Source: Symsagittifera roscoffensis (Eukaryota; Xenacoelomorpha; Acoela; Convolutidae). From it: a stretch of DNA of 64,000 nt. Shown one piece after another: positions 1 to 10,574 of the stretch (within the stretch, counting starts at the first letter, position 1; the number at the start of each line of letters is the position of its first letter). The stretch spans positions 100,675,209 to 100,739,208 of the forward strand of contig NC_087062.1 in the NCBI RefSeq assembly GCF_963678635.1. The letters run 5' to 3'. The notes below the pieces were generated by a model. The model searched no databases and had not been told where the DNA came from. It saw only the letters and a program-made list of their open reading frames with translations. The position numbers and the translations under genes are program-made.

Positions 1-1
1 G

Positions 2-1116
2 ACCGATCTATGCCTGGCGATGAGGTCTGACCCAGTGAGAGTGATCAGGGGACTAAAGGAATCGTGACTTGTATTTACGGACCAGCGTTGACATACGCCT
101 TTCCGGACCCTCTAGTGGCTGCATACCGCCATTCATTAGTGCACGTGAGCTTAATAAGCGTGTTGGATGGGACGGCGCTGAACTGGTGTCAACAAGAGGT
201 GCCCAGGGCACGGATGAGTAATACGGTGCTCTTCGGGAAGGTGAAAGTTCCCGAGTTGGTATTGTTTAATTTCCGGGGGAAAATGCAGTGCAGGATGGGG
301 GGAAAACGTGAAGGCCCCATTGAGACGTATCTTAAGTTTTGGAACCTGAATCCCCTGATGGCGAACGGACAAGAGATCCTGGGAATCCCCGCGTGGAAAA
401 AGAGCTTCGAGTTAGTAAAAAAGGCACTGGATGCGACACTAGAGAAGGAAATCTTACCCGCAACCATTCCTGAGTTTCCAACAGTCAGGAGAATGACCCT
501 GGGGATGAATAGCCCCCTGGTAGTCCCATCCCTGTTCGCGAGAGCTACGGTAGAGAGACAGCAAGTGGAGTTCACCGATGGCTGGGACCCCTTGTTCATT
601 GGATATACGGCGGCGTTCTATTTCCACACCTGCGATATCAAGATAAACTCATGGACGACTCAAGCAAAGAAAATGAGAGGCTCAATGCCTCCAAAATTCG
701 AGGTGCGGGAGATCTTGAGAACGCTTGATCGGGCGAGCTTGGAGAATGAATTACCGATATGGGATGATGGCAGGATGATCGTAGAAGAGGGACACATAGC
801 GCTGAAGGACGAGATGAAGTTTGCCACAAGGAAGTATCGGGCACCTTACGGATTGGAACAGGTGGAAATGAGGCAAGAAGGGAGAGAGCTGGATGCGGCA
901 GGCTCGTTATATGTGGCTCTGAGAGAATATAAGAAGCAAGACTCCGCGACACCCTCATTCCTGTCAGTGGGCACTCCTGGGGACAAGAGAAGTGGCGCCG
1001 TAGAAGACCGGTTTAGGAAGATACTTGGAAGGAGGCAAGCCGAGTCGGGAGAAGAGAACATGGACGAAACTCTCAGTGAAACACGGGGAGGAAATGGAAG
1101 TGGGGAATACACCTGA
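2..1116 (+). pseudogene. Unknown polyprotein, central block (copy A)
   Basis: I do not recognise this protein family. The reading begins in frame 2 (TDLCLAMRSD...), shifts to frame 1 near position 62 and stays open for 350 codons to 1,116. Conserved landmarks shared with copy C include LISVLDG, FWNLNP, EFPTVRRMTL, DPLFIGY, NSWTTQAKK and LPIWDDGRMIV. There is no signal peptide, membrane segment or recognised catalytic motif, and the block looks soluble and mixed-charge. In copy C the equivalent sequence runs on without a break into the acidic block that follows, so the stop at 1,116 is a frameshift artefact of this copy and not a true C-terminus. Copy B has a strongly diverged homologue at 24.6-25.5 kb. 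Confidence 0.6.
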
Positions 1117-1896
1117 GCCGAAACCAGCAGAGGTGAATTTCCCCGCCCAGGAGCTACTGCAGGACCTGAGCGGAGACGATTGGGCGGACACTGCCACGCC
1201 ACCTCTGACCTCATCACCTCGTAACAACCTGGAATTACCATTGACAAGTGAGACTTCCAACATGGGGACGATACTCTTGAGTGCCGAAGAGAGGCAAAAT
1301 AATACGTTTGAGGGGAACAAGAGTATGTTTCTGGGGACTCTGGATGAGAAGGCTTGGCGGGATTTCTTGAGTGAATTTATTGATGAGACGAAGAGCGAGA
1401 CCACGCTGGATAACTTCAAGGAAGAACTGTGGAACACGGTGGTCAAGTTTGGGGAACCGGTGCTGATGGCCACCGGACTGGATGAAAAAGCAAGAAAGGA
1501 GTTGCTAAGCAAGATGGTCAAGTTGAGGGAGACGCGACAGAAGACCAAAGATGATGAATGTAAAGACGGCTCTACTCTAAAGAGAAAGACTGATGATAAA
1601 ATAATTAAAGTTGAAGGGGAGGATAAGATTAAGACTAGTAATATGATTAAGAGTACTAATATCCTTAAGGCTCGAGCAGGGGGAGGCAAGAGTTGGAAGG
1701 GTCTGATCGGGACGGTGCGATCGAATCTGTGATGATAGTGACGACACCCCCAAGCAAAGATATGGAGTCTCGAAAGAGGAAGCGGGGGATGGAGGAGTTG
1801 AGCAGCCCGTCGGTGGATGCTGTCTCGGAGAAGAACTTGAGGGAGACTGCCCCCCATGATCTTAGCGCGGTGGAAGACGGCAGCCTACAAGAGTAG
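1025..1896 (+). pseudogene. Unknown polyprotein, acidic block with nuclear-localisation-like segment (copy A)
   Basis: Frame 2 (to 1,732) and then frame 1 (from 1,693) together match the single open frame at 42,093-43,154 in copy C. The first part is acidic (LLQDLSGDDWA) and contains a conserved stretch FKEELW..VVKFGEPVLM.TGLDE. The middle is lysine/aspartate-rich low complexity. The end carries a basic cluster ESRKRKR followed by SVDAVSEKNL. The basic cluster resembles a monopartite nuclear localisation signal, which is an inference from composition only. At least two frameshifts relative to copy C (near 1,100 and near 1,700) show that this copy is dead. Function is unknown. Confidence 0.55.
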
Positions 1897-2784
1897 CTCC
1901 GAACCAAGGAGGCCAACCGAAATAGTGAAAGAGATAGAGGTCTCGACAAGTCTGGTAACGGAGGAGGACTTCAAACCTCAGAAGGCAGGCTCGAAAAAGA
2001 GTTCGACGAGTGGAAAAACCTGGGAAGTAGATGTGGGCAGAGAATGGATCTCGAGCGAACATCAAGCTATTGGCAAACACGTGTCCAACTACCCTCTTGA
2101 GAAGAAAGCGACGAGGAAAACGGCTCGACCTTGGTGGGTGGCCCTAGAGACGATGAAGGAATTGGAGGACTGTCTGAAAAAGCTTGATCAAGGGGTATCA
2201 CGAAAGCGTCGAAATTGGGCTACTCAACAGAAAGCTGAAGTCAACAAGTTGGAATTTGGAAGTCAGCTAAAGCGAACTTGGCACAGCCTGTTGCGGGATT
2301 ATTTTGAGGAGGCGATGAGAACACCTTCATCAGAATTGCCTCTGATGGCAAATCCCTTAGTGAGAACCGCGGGACAACTGATGTTCGCGTGGAGCCTAGT
2401 GGGAACAGAGTTGGAGGTCTTGACTTCATGTGACAAATTGAAGTTGAGCAATAAAAACTTGGAAGTCTATCAGAAGCTGGTACAACATGTCGCGAGTGAC
2501 AACTCCGGTCTGAGCCTGGCGAGAAGAAAAGATGCCATTTGTTTCTTGAGGTGGATAATGTCCGTAATGACCAATAGCACCGTCCAAGCGTGTCATCAGA
2601 AGGCCATGGGGAGCAAACCATGGAGAGAAGAGTCTCCACCGTCTTACTGAACGTGTACCAGAGTACGGGAATCGAGAAGGAGGATGACTCGAGGCAATAC
2701 CTAGAGAATCATCGAAAACTTGATGAGATACGAAGAATCCACAACAAGAAATTTGAAGAGGGGCAAGATGTGCATCCCAACTAG
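1856..2784 (+). pseudogene. Unknown polyprotein, fourth block (copy A)
   Basis: Open in frame 2 from 1,856 to 2,650, continuing in frame 1 to an in-frame TAG at 2,782-2,784. Landmarks are EEDFKPQKA, WEVDVGREWIS, RKRRNWATQQKAEVNKLE, the arginine-flanked segment LARRKDAICFLRWIMS, and RRVSTVLLNVYQSTGI. Copy C repeats these at 43.2-44.0 kb. Copy B has a diverged version at 26.6-27.3 kb (CAKRRDALCFVRFMIEQ) in which this block runs uninterrupted into the next, so the ancestral protein was continuous across the TAG. The block is helix-rich by appearance. No known domain is recognised. Confidence 0.55.
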
Positions 2785-2787
2785 GCC

Positions 2788-4857
2788 TTGGCTGAGGGTT
2801 ACGCGAGACCCAATAAAAAGGGAAAGTATCAATACGTGTCTGGAGTGATGGGAATAGCGTACAATCCTTTCTTGAATTCAGAAGCCGCGAGCGCTTACTG
2901 GAATCATGAGGTGGCGGAGCTCTTGAAATTTTGGACGAAGAAGATAATCGTAAGCGATTCAATGGAAAGGGAGAAACCGAGCCTGTGCTTGCTACATGAG
3001 GCGACGCCAAAGGTGATAAGCGTGCCGCGCTCGAGCAAAAGAGTAGAATTGAGGATGGGAAATGGAAATGACATGATGACTACGAATTTGCGAACGGTTT
3101 GGAAATTGCTGAGACCTTCCTGGTGTCCCCATCCCCATGCGAGCGTGATTCAAGAAGTCACGGAACGAGTGAGGCTAACACCAACAAAAGATGAGGATCT
3201 GGGAACGTTGGACGTGATACACAAATTGATCCTGCCACAGAGTAAAGAGTCGGGCGGAGCAACGAGTAAGCTGGGATCAGTAAAGAAGTTGGAACCTGGT
3301 AGCTGTCTTGACTTGACGTGCGGAGGCGGAGGGCACACCTTTGATGGACGATCATGTGTCAGAACACAATCTTTTCAGGGAGAAGACCTAGTCATTTGGT
3401 TTGGTGACACAACAGAAAGAGAGAAGAGCGAGGTGCAGATAATGGCTGAGTGCTATACGAACACTACAGTGATTATAGCAACGGCGCTGGGGTTTTTCTC
3501 TAGAATGTGTAGTCTGCAATCACTGGAGATGCTGGAGTCTGAACACCATTTGGTGACGGCGTTGACTCAGAAACATATCAGAGGATGGAAAATTGGTCTA
3601 GAGGCGGAGATGGGATTTCCATTGCGCGAAGCTTATGGCCTGCCTGTAAATGCAAAGTCCTTGGTGGGATTGGTAATGGCCAACGTATGTGGGAGCCATT
3701 ATCCATTGCACATGGCAATGGTGGAGGTATCCAGCCAAAGGATACTAGTGGATAAGGCCTTCTCGGCACCCAAGTGCGTACGGCTGGCTCGAATGTCGCA
3801 TCATTCACACATACTGTTGAGGAAGATTCTGGGAACGTTGCTAAGGGCACAAAGAGATGACTTGAGTGAAATCTGGGGGGAAGAACTCTTGAGCTTAGGA
3901 GACGAAAACAGGAGTGATTTTGAGAGACAGAATGTCATCGGGAAGCCGATGAGTAGTGTCCCTGCGCCGGAGGAGGATGATGTGACGCACGAGAAAATGA
4001 TGGAACTGGAGCCTCTGCTGGAAGCCTCGGGGGAATGCAATCTCCAAAGCATAGAAATTACACATCGGGAATGCTCATGCCACTGCTTGGCACAGACAGT
4101 GTGGTACCCGGAGCATACAAACCTTTGTCTATTGTGGGATGTAGAAGAAATTCGGTCAATCGGGTTACCCGATCATCAGCAGAATGTGACCATCTTGGTA
4201 GTAAGCACGATATTGGCGTTACGATGGATCGAAGAAAATGTAACGAAGTATAGGGAGTCGAAGACACCAACGGCGGAATCGATATACGCTATAGATTACA
4301 GCAGGAGACTTGAGTTGTTTGAGACTGTATGCAAGGTATTCGCCATACCAATGGAAGTCAGGCACGTATAGAGCCGCATAAGGTTCTTTCCGTGGTTTCG
4401 AGCGACGTTGACATCTTGATTGTACATAGCGACGAAGGATCACATGAAGAAATACCAAAAGGAATATCGACAGTTCATAGCGGAGATATGTCCGGAAGCC
4501 TTCCAGAGACCTCTGCTGACCCACCGAAATGCGATCGCAACAGGTTGGAAAAGAGTCGGTAGGGTGTCTAGAGATAATACCAAAGCGAGAGAATCGATAC
4601 TGGAGGAGAACTTGGCGAAGAACGTGAGCTTGAGCCTGCACAATTCCTTTTGCTTGAACAGGGAATTGAAAACGAAAGGTTTACCGAATCAGGCAACGAG
4701 GTTGCAGGAGCAGAAGGAGTGGATGCGATCCTTCAAACAATTGAGAGCATGGGAAGAAATTGTGATCAGCTCTGATGATGAGGGAGCGCTAATAATGCAG
4801 ATCACGGTGTCAAATTCATCAGGTCCTAGCACTTCGAAGGCTAGGAATACGAAGTGA
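2788..4857 (+). pseudogene. Unknown polyprotein, C-terminal block with SUMO-interaction-like tail (copy A)
   Basis: The longest open stretch of this family (527 codons to the TAG at 4,369-4,371) continues in the same frame from 4,420 to 4,857. Copy C has a tryptophan codon at the first of these stops, so it is a simple nonsense change. Landmarks are YVSGVMGIAYNPFLNSEA, a Cys/His-containing segment (CSCHCLAQTVWYPEHTNLCLLWD), LALRWIEENVTKYRES and RPLLTHRNAIAT. The tail reads EEIVISSDDEGAL, a hydrophobic patch followed by serine and acidic residues. Established SUMO-interacting motifs look like this, and copy C keeps it (EEIVISSDDEEEL). The role is unknown, and a nuclear protein is inferred from this tail plus the upstream basic segment. 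Confidence 0.6.
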
Positions 4858-5131
4858 GCAGGGAGCTAAATGTGGGTTTCTTGAGTCTTGAGAGGGAAAG
4901 GAAGGGGCTCGAGTGTGAACTCGGATAAGATCCGAGGTCACGGAAAAGAAATTTTAACGAGACAAAGTATTGTTATTAATATGCTATAGTTATTATATAA
5001 ATCAAAATGTTGCATGACAATTTCCTGTAAATGACCACTGGCACTATATTTTGAGCAACACCCGGTATTCTGGGGACTCACTGGCAGGCGGCAACACGCG
5101 ATGAGGACATTGATATTGAGTCCGGGGAGAA
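4858..5131 (+). promoter_or_regulatory. 3' untranslated region and polypurine tract of copy A
   Basis: A non-coding stretch between the polyprotein stop and the LTR. It is recognisably homologous to 46,330-46,713 in copy C (shared tract around TATATAAATCAAAATG and around GGACATTGATATTGAGTCC). It ends in the purine run GGGGAGAA (5,124-5,131) directly before the LTR start TGTGCCAGT. The same purine run sits before the LTR starts at 30,135 and 46,714. This is the position expected for the primer of plus-strand DNA synthesis in LTR retroelements. Confidence 0.6.
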
Positions 5132-5370
5132 TGTGCCAGTCGGTCATATTTGGAAGTTTGACCTTGAGGAATACGAACAACGCAATTTTGGGAGAAAATT
5201 TAATTTTTCAAAAATTCGAATTGAGCCTGTCATGCTCAACTTTCACGCGAAAACTGAAAATCTCAGAAATAGAAGATCAGAACAACCGATTTACAATCGC
5301 GGGAAAGTACTTGAAAAAGCAGCGGGAAATTGCTATTCGCAATTTCCAGATACAAAATAAACGCGAGTAG
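5132..5370 (+). repeat. 3' LTR of copy A, truncated
   Basis: It starts TGTGCCAGTCGGTCAT like 46,714 and 7,364. It follows the copy C LTR through the segments around TTTGACCTTGAG, CAAAAATTCGAATTGAGC, GTCATGCTCAA, the ATCGCGGGAAAGTA box and a TATA-like ATACAAAATAAAC, ending near GCGAGTAGA. After 5,370 the similarity stops and non-LTR retrotransposon coding sequence begins, so the LTR is cut by a later insertion or deletion. Confidence 0.6.
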
Positions 5371-6885
5371 ATTATCCTGCTTTGTCTTGCCCTACATCCT
5401 CCTTTGCAGAACATCTTGAGCAAGCTGAAAACTGGATACCTGGACGACGTTGCTTTTGCTGATGAATGGCGCACCACTCTCCATGATCTTCTGAGTATCA
5501 AACATGCATGTGAGAAACTTGGTCTTCTTTTGAATGAGAAGAAATGCGAGGTGACAGCTTTTGGGAGCAGTAAAAAGGAGATAGAAAGAGCTTTTCGTGA
5601 GACATTTCCGACTATTCAATGCGTTGATGCCGAAGACAGCACACTTCTTGGGGCTGGTCTAGGCACTCGGTCGATTCGAGTTAGTGGACAAACTTGCGAA
5701 ACTCAAGACACTCCTGCAGCGAACAGCTTCTTTACCATGTCAAACCGCTTTCTTTCTCATTAAAAATTGTTTCTTTGTCCCTAAATTATGTAAGTCCTCC
5801 GCGCTAGTCCTGCCTTTTAACACACAGATTTACTCGACGAAGTCGACACACTTGTACGCCTTGAACTTGAGAGAATCTTCAATTGCATCATTTCCGATGT
5901 CTCTTTCAGACAAATTTGCTTGCCCACGAAACAAGGAGGGTTTGGTCTTTCAAACACCAGCACTCTCAGCTCATCGGCATTTATTGCTTTTTTTGTTTCC
6001 ACTGAAAATTTACGGCACTGCCTTGCTCCTGAGACAAGCAATCCTGGTCTTTTTAACGAAGCCGTTGACCACTGGGAGTCTCTCAGCAACCACCGATTTG
6101 AAAACGTAACCCCCCCAGCGCGCTCAAAAATTTTGGACAAAACCTATCTACGAACAACAATTATAATTGGGAAATTGTACCGACGAAAACTCACTTGCTC
6201 GTTATCACGGCTGTCGCGCGGTAGGTTCAGGCGCTTGGCTGGAGTTCCTTCCTTCTCGTCCGCTGGGTCTGACTTTGTCTGATGATGAGTTCCGTATTTC
6301 AGCTGGTCTGCGTCTAGGCGCCCCAGTAACCGCACAACACACGTGCAAATGTGGCTATGTCGCAGCAACAGATGGAAGACACGCACTTGTCTGTCCCAAG
6401 ATCAAGCACAGGTTCATCAGACACTCGAATGGCATCATGGTCAATAACGATTCTACAAAATCACTCGGCATCAGTTCCACACTAGAACCTATCGGGTTGC
6501 TACGCAAAGATGGACGCAGACCAGATGGACACACACTAATGCCATGGCAGCGAGGACGGACCTTGGCATGGGATTTCACATGAAAAGTCGTTTGGCAAAC
6601 TCTAATCTGCGAATGGGAGTTCTTCCGGGTACCAATGCAGCTTCCAAGGCCGATGTCCGCAAAAGAAACCACTATTCAGACCTGCCTTCCACTGTAATTT
6701 TCGAACCCGTTGCCATGGAAACACTGGGTGGCGCTGGTAGGTCTACTGCAGTTTTCTTCAAAGAACTTGCAAGGCGAATAACAGTCTTAACAGGTGAGAA
6801 ACTAGCTTTTAAATTTCTCAAACAAAAGCTAGACCTAGCGATTCAGCGCGGGAACGCTGGATGCATCCTTGAGGCAACTAGTTGA
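5371..6885 (+). pseudogene. Non-LTR retrotransposon reverse transcriptase, 3' half relic
   Basis: The reading enters mid-RT (LLCLALHP) and reaches the catalytic YLDD box at 5,437-5,448, followed by the thumb-like region (LGLLLNEKKCEV, LLGAGLG). After several frameshifts it continues through FGGLG-like sequence (QGGFGLSN), a Cys/His cluster HTCKCGYVAATDGRHALVC (about 6,340-6,395) and RRPDG...LAWDFT, which resembles the PD-(D/E)XK arrangement of restriction-like endonucleases in some non-LTR clades. The last block ends LAIQRGNAGCILEATS at 6,885. The 5' half is absent, as expected of 5'-truncated insertions. At least four frameshifts or stops make it a pseudogene. Clade assignment is uncertain. 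The minus-strand relic at 50.4-51.2 kb appears to be the same type. Confidence 0.7.
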
Positions 6886-7363
6886 CACAAACCCTTCGCT
6901 TTTTTGATTCAACTTTAAACTGTGCGGTATATACGCTCTTTTTATTTCTTGTTCAATTTAATTGACTTCTTTCTAAAAAAATTTTCAAAATTCTTATAAC
7001 ATTTTTGTTATATTCTCACCCTTTTCAGCGATAAGCTATAAGTAAACTGTTATATTTTTTAAGGAAAACAGTCATTTTTCTATTCTTTTATCATTTTTTT
7101 CTTTTTGTCTCTATCATTTGTACAGAATTTTACTACCTCTTTTTGTTCATAATGTCAATAGTGGTCGAGTTAAAATGGCAATGATAGTAGCTGCCAAGCT
7201 CCCTTTATTACAGCCTGAAAGATCTTGAGCTACAGGAAGGGAGAGAGACGCAGCAGAAGGTCTACATAGTCCCCGGCCTTTCTTTGAACCCCAATACCTT
7301 GAACAGGGGGAAGAATTTGCTCGTATTATTGGAACAGCAACCTCTGGCCAGTCAGCAGATTAT
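6886..7363. other. AT-rich tail and unassigned spacer before the 5' LTR of copy B
   Basis: This begins with an AT/T-rich stretch that may be the 3' untranslated tail of the non-LTR relic. From about 7,190 to 7,363 the composition becomes more balanced, with no gene I can support. It contains no polypurine tract before the LTR at 7,364, unlike the sequences before 5,132, 30,135 and 46,714. That suits 7,364 being a 5' LTR with genomic flank. Confidence 0.4.
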
Positions 7364-8885
7364 TGTGCCAGTCGGTCATGTGGGACATTCGACCAGAATG
7401 TACGAAAATGCAGTTTTGCAATCGATATTTTATCGGTCTGAAAAAGGACATCTGATCTGGAAGATTGATGGTTTTAGCGAATTAGCGACGTTATTTGAAC
7501 GATTAGACAAATCGGGAAGGTTAGTTTTAACTGATATGCTAATTTTTAAAATATCCATTTGGACATGATAACCTTTTAATATTTCGCACACACTGAAACG
7601 GCGAAACAGAAAAACAATAGTTTCAGTGAAAACAACTACGAGAAAACGACAACAGATTGAAACGATTGTGCTGCTACAATCGTTACAACGCAGAACCCGA
7701 GAAAAAGCAAGGGTGTTGGGACGGCGTGTCCAGCCTTCCGGAAAGAAATAGGAGTGCTATTTCCCCGAATTTCAGAAACCGGAGCGGTGTCGGGCCCAAG
7801 ACTCAGACTTTCAGAGAAGGAGAAGCTGGGAGTGGGGGAAAGGGTTGATCCATCTTCGATGGAGATGATGATTTCTATCTACTGAACAAAAACAATAGTA
7901 ATTTGATAAATAGTAGTAGCCCTGTTTTTAGGAGTGACCTCGTGGTCTGGGGATACTGAGACCCAGCCATGAGCTCACTATTTTTGCATATAATTAAGTT
8001 AATTTGAGTGTTTTGACCGAAGCCGGAAACAGTAACGTTTTTGTCGACCCGATTTTAGAAAGACCACCAAAAGAACTAGCTTTGGCAGAGAAGTGAAAAG
8101 CATGTAGAGCTGTCTTTAGACGCTGGCCAGTCGTTTTAGGACCTAGCTTTTTTCCGTCGATATGTACTTCCGGGCGAATGTTACATATATGTTTTTATGG
8201 CGCTTCTGGGTGTTATTTTTTAAAAATCATGACCGGCAGAACCGTAAACGAGCACTCCGCGCCGAGCGGATGCTCAAAACAACGCCCTAACCACCGGGGC
8301 GGAAGGGTAGTTCGGAACTCGGAAGCTTTTCGGATTCCTGTGAATAGCTTTTTAACCCAGTTAAGACCGAAGTTTCACTAACCAGGAAGGGTGGGGTGTT
8401 TCGCGTTCCCGTCATTTCCTGAGTGGTACATGACCAAAGACACCTAAAGATATTCAAGAAACCAAACAAAAAGTAGTATAGTACCTAAGAAAAACAAAAA
8501 GTTTGAAAAATAACCGAAAAATCCAAAAACAGTAAGAAAAAAATTATAAAATCAGGAGAAATCATCCCCCCAGACGAGATGTGATCCGACCCTCCCGTCT
8601 GTTGTTGTTAAATATATTGTTGTTACAGGCATTTATATCAGTTAGGATTGTTACGAGCAATTGTTTGGCCTGTTTGTGTTGCTTGTACTGTAGGGTTATT
8701 TGAGTATTTAAGAACGTTAATGCTAACTTGTGCTCAATCCGGAAGGGTCTCGGGATTAGAGAAGAAGACTGATTGGGCAAGCAGTTCAAGGAGCGACAAA
8801 AGGGGCTCAAAGACAACAATAATCGACTGTTGCGTATCGTTAAAAGTTTTGTATCCCTTTTGGTATAAAAAGTAAGTTATTACTC
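7364..8885 (+). repeat. 5' LTR of copy B
   Basis: It begins TGTGCCAGTCGGTCAT and matches 30,135-30,960 over long stretches (segments around GACCAGAATGTACG, GACAAATCGGGAAGGTTAG, CACACACTGAAACGGCG, TTGATCCATCTTCGATGGA, TTTGACCGAAGCCGGAAAC). Its second half (about 7,830-8,885) also matches 11,100-12,352. It ends just before a primer-binding-like TGGGGGG. Length is about 1.5 kb. The exact 3' boundary is set by the primer-binding-like site and not by a terminal CA. Confidence 0.6.
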
Positions 8886-8887
8886 TG

Positions 8888-8905
8888 TGGGGGGCTCGAC
8901 AGTGA
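8888..8905 (+). promoter_or_regulatory. Primer-binding-site-like sequence (tRNA-Pro type?)
   Basis: TGGGGGGCTCGAC follows the LTR. A proline tRNA 3' end would pair with TGGGGGCTCG, so this resembles a tRNA-Pro primer site with one extra G. The equivalent place after the second LTR-like segment (12,353) also has TGGGGGGC. The match is short and the assignment tentative. Confidence 0.35.
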
Positions 8906-10046
8906 CTGCACTGTAGTCACCTTTCACCGAACTGCGAACTTCCGAGTAAGATACCACAGTAAGCAGAACGGTTTTTAGGGTCAAAAAAGTGATATTTTGA
9001 TCCCCCCCTAAAATCGCGAAATTAAGATATCGATATTTTTTGAAAAAGTGCTAAATTAGTGAGTTACATCGTAACTATACTAGTATCATAGGTGAAACCG
9101 GTTAAGTTTAGTTCGGAAGTGGTTGGAATTAATTGGGTACCAAAAACCGAATTTCTTTGAGTTTTGAAGAAACGAAACGCTAAAAAATAAGAAAAAGTTT
9201 TGAAATTTTTGAATTAGGACAATAAAAATTGTTGTTCGGACAACTTTCGCTAGTGAATAGACAGGTTTAAAAACCCGTTTGCCGATAACCTTCCGGGTTA
9301 CAGTGAAATCGAACTTAACCTGTTTGATTTAGTGGATTCATCAATCCGGATGGGTCCAAATAGCAGTGTTTTTGGCAATTTTGTTCAGCTGGAATGTTTT
9401 AGATCGTCTTTTTTACTTTGAACTAGAAAAGTATAGCTCGGATCAATAATTTTAGGTCAAAAAGAACAGAATTGCGGAAAAAGTTAGGCGGAACCTATAA
9501 GAGAGAAAATTTTTTGATTTTAGAAAAAAGACGTTTTGGTTAATAACTTTAAAACTGCTGGACAGATCCAGTTGATCTTGGTACCATTAGATCAGAAATT
9601 AGGTGAGCTTACTCAAAGAAACATATAAATTATTCAATAAGGTAAGCGTGAAAATTTTTTAAGGTTGCTTTTTGCAAAATCACTAATTCGGGAAGCTAGA
9701 CGCTTCACGTTTTATAAAAAAAATTTGGAAAGCCCTTACACCCTTACCAAAGGTTAACAACGGTTGAATAAGGCAATTTTACGCTGTTCTAGATGGAAAA
9801 TGAAGGCTAAGGAAACCAGAAAACCATAGTAGAGTTGAAACTAGGCTAATGATAAGACCCTTCACAGTTAAGATAAATTGTCAAATAAGAGGCTTAGCTT
9901 CAATCCGGAAGGGTCTAGGGAAAGAAAATACACCCTTACTAGTTAGTTCCAACAGCATTATAGCATCGGAGAACGCATCCGGAAGGGTATCGGGTGAAAA
10001 ATTTGAAAGTCTCTGAAAAGCTATTTTTACAAAGCCGGGGGGTTCC
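8906..10046 (+). other. Non-coding leader 1 of copy B
   Basis: AT-rich leader with no supported reading frame. Blocks near 9,240-9,340 and 9,420-9,610 are homologous to 12,840-12,900 and 13,000-13,170 in leader 2 (shared GAATTGCGGAAAAAGTT, GAACCTATA and TTGGTACCAT-like segments). Isolated copies of the minisatellite core CCGGAAGGGT occur at about 8,739, 9,905 and 9,981, before the main array. Confidence 0.5.
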
Positions 10047-10468
10047 CAATCCGGAAGGGTCCCAATTTTGCCAATCCGGAAGGGTCCCAATTTTGCCAAT
10101 CCGGAAGGCTCCCAATTTTGCCAATCCGGAAAGGTCCCAAATTTGCCAATCCGGAAGGGTCCCAATTTTGCCAATCCGGAGGGGTACTATTTTCGCCAAT
10201 CCGGAGGGGTCCTATTTCGCCAGTCCGGAAGGGTCCCAATTTTGCCAATCCGGAGGGGTCTTCTTTTGCCAATCCGGAAGGGTCCCATTTTTTCCAATCT
10301 GGAGGGGTACTGTTTTTGCCAATCTGGAGGGGTATTATTTTTGCCAATCCGGAGGGGTATTATTTTTGCCAATCCGGAGGGGTACTATTTTTGCCAATCC
10401 GGAGAGGTCTTGTTTTTGCCAATCCGGAGGGGTACTATTTTGCCAATCAGGAGGGGTACTATTTTTGT
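10047..10468 (+). repeat. 25-bp minisatellite, about 17 units
   Basis: Seventeen adjacent units of 24-25 bp share the core CAATCCGGARGGGT followed by a C/T-rich half such as CCCAATTTTGC or ACTATTTTTGC. The first units are mostly GAAGGGTCCCAA and the later ones mostly GAGGGGTACTA, so the array grades from one variant to another. All three forward frames are free of stops across the array because the unit has none and is not a multiple of three. The open frames here are therefore not evidence of a protein. Confidence 0.9.
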
Positions 10469-10574
10469 TAAGACTTAAGTAGACAGAAGAAAAGAGAATA
10501 GTGAAAGGTATTAGGTTTTTAAGAGACAGGCTAGGAACTAGTGACTGCACTGGTAACTTGCCTATTATAAAAGA

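Larger units (their letters stand above)
1..5370 (+). mobile_element. Giant LTR element, copy A (3' part)
   Basis: This is the 3' part of an LTR retroelement whose upstream half lies outside the window. Its start aligns with copy C at about 36,807 and 41,285. The coding blocks then follow in the same order as in copy C (42.1-46.4 kb), continuing to a short 3' untranslated stretch, a polypurine run and an LTR start at 5,132. It is the least rearranged copy of the polyprotein (reading frames of 350, 235, 264 and 527 codons) but carries several frameshifts and nonsense codons, so it is not functional as it stands. Calling it an LTR element rests on the shared LTR of copies A, B and C. Confidence 0.75.

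Noticed and set aside
64-66. GTG at 64 as a translation start for the copy A frame
   Set aside because: Homologous copies continue upstream in coding sequence. A frameshift near 62 explains the apparent start.
964-1857. 297-codon antisense frame opposite copy A, and similar long antisense frames (for example 44,061-44,591, 23,080-23,802, 42,314-42,931)
   Set aside because: They are Ser/Leu-rich mirror images of the Lys/Glu-rich sense polyprotein, with no landmarks of their own.
7284-7568. 94-codon frame starting at 7,284
   Set aside because: It runs straight across the LTR boundary at 7,364 into U3-like sequence, and no counterpart exists in the 30,135 LTR context.
10047-10468. CRISPR-like regular repeat array
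   Set aside because: Units are contiguous, without unique spacers, and the sequence is clearly eukaryotic retroelement leader.
10068-10478. Long open frames across the minisatellite in several forward and reverse frames
   Set aside because: The unit has no stop in any frame and a period that is not a multiple of three, so open frames arise automatically. No start context or conservation supports a protein.
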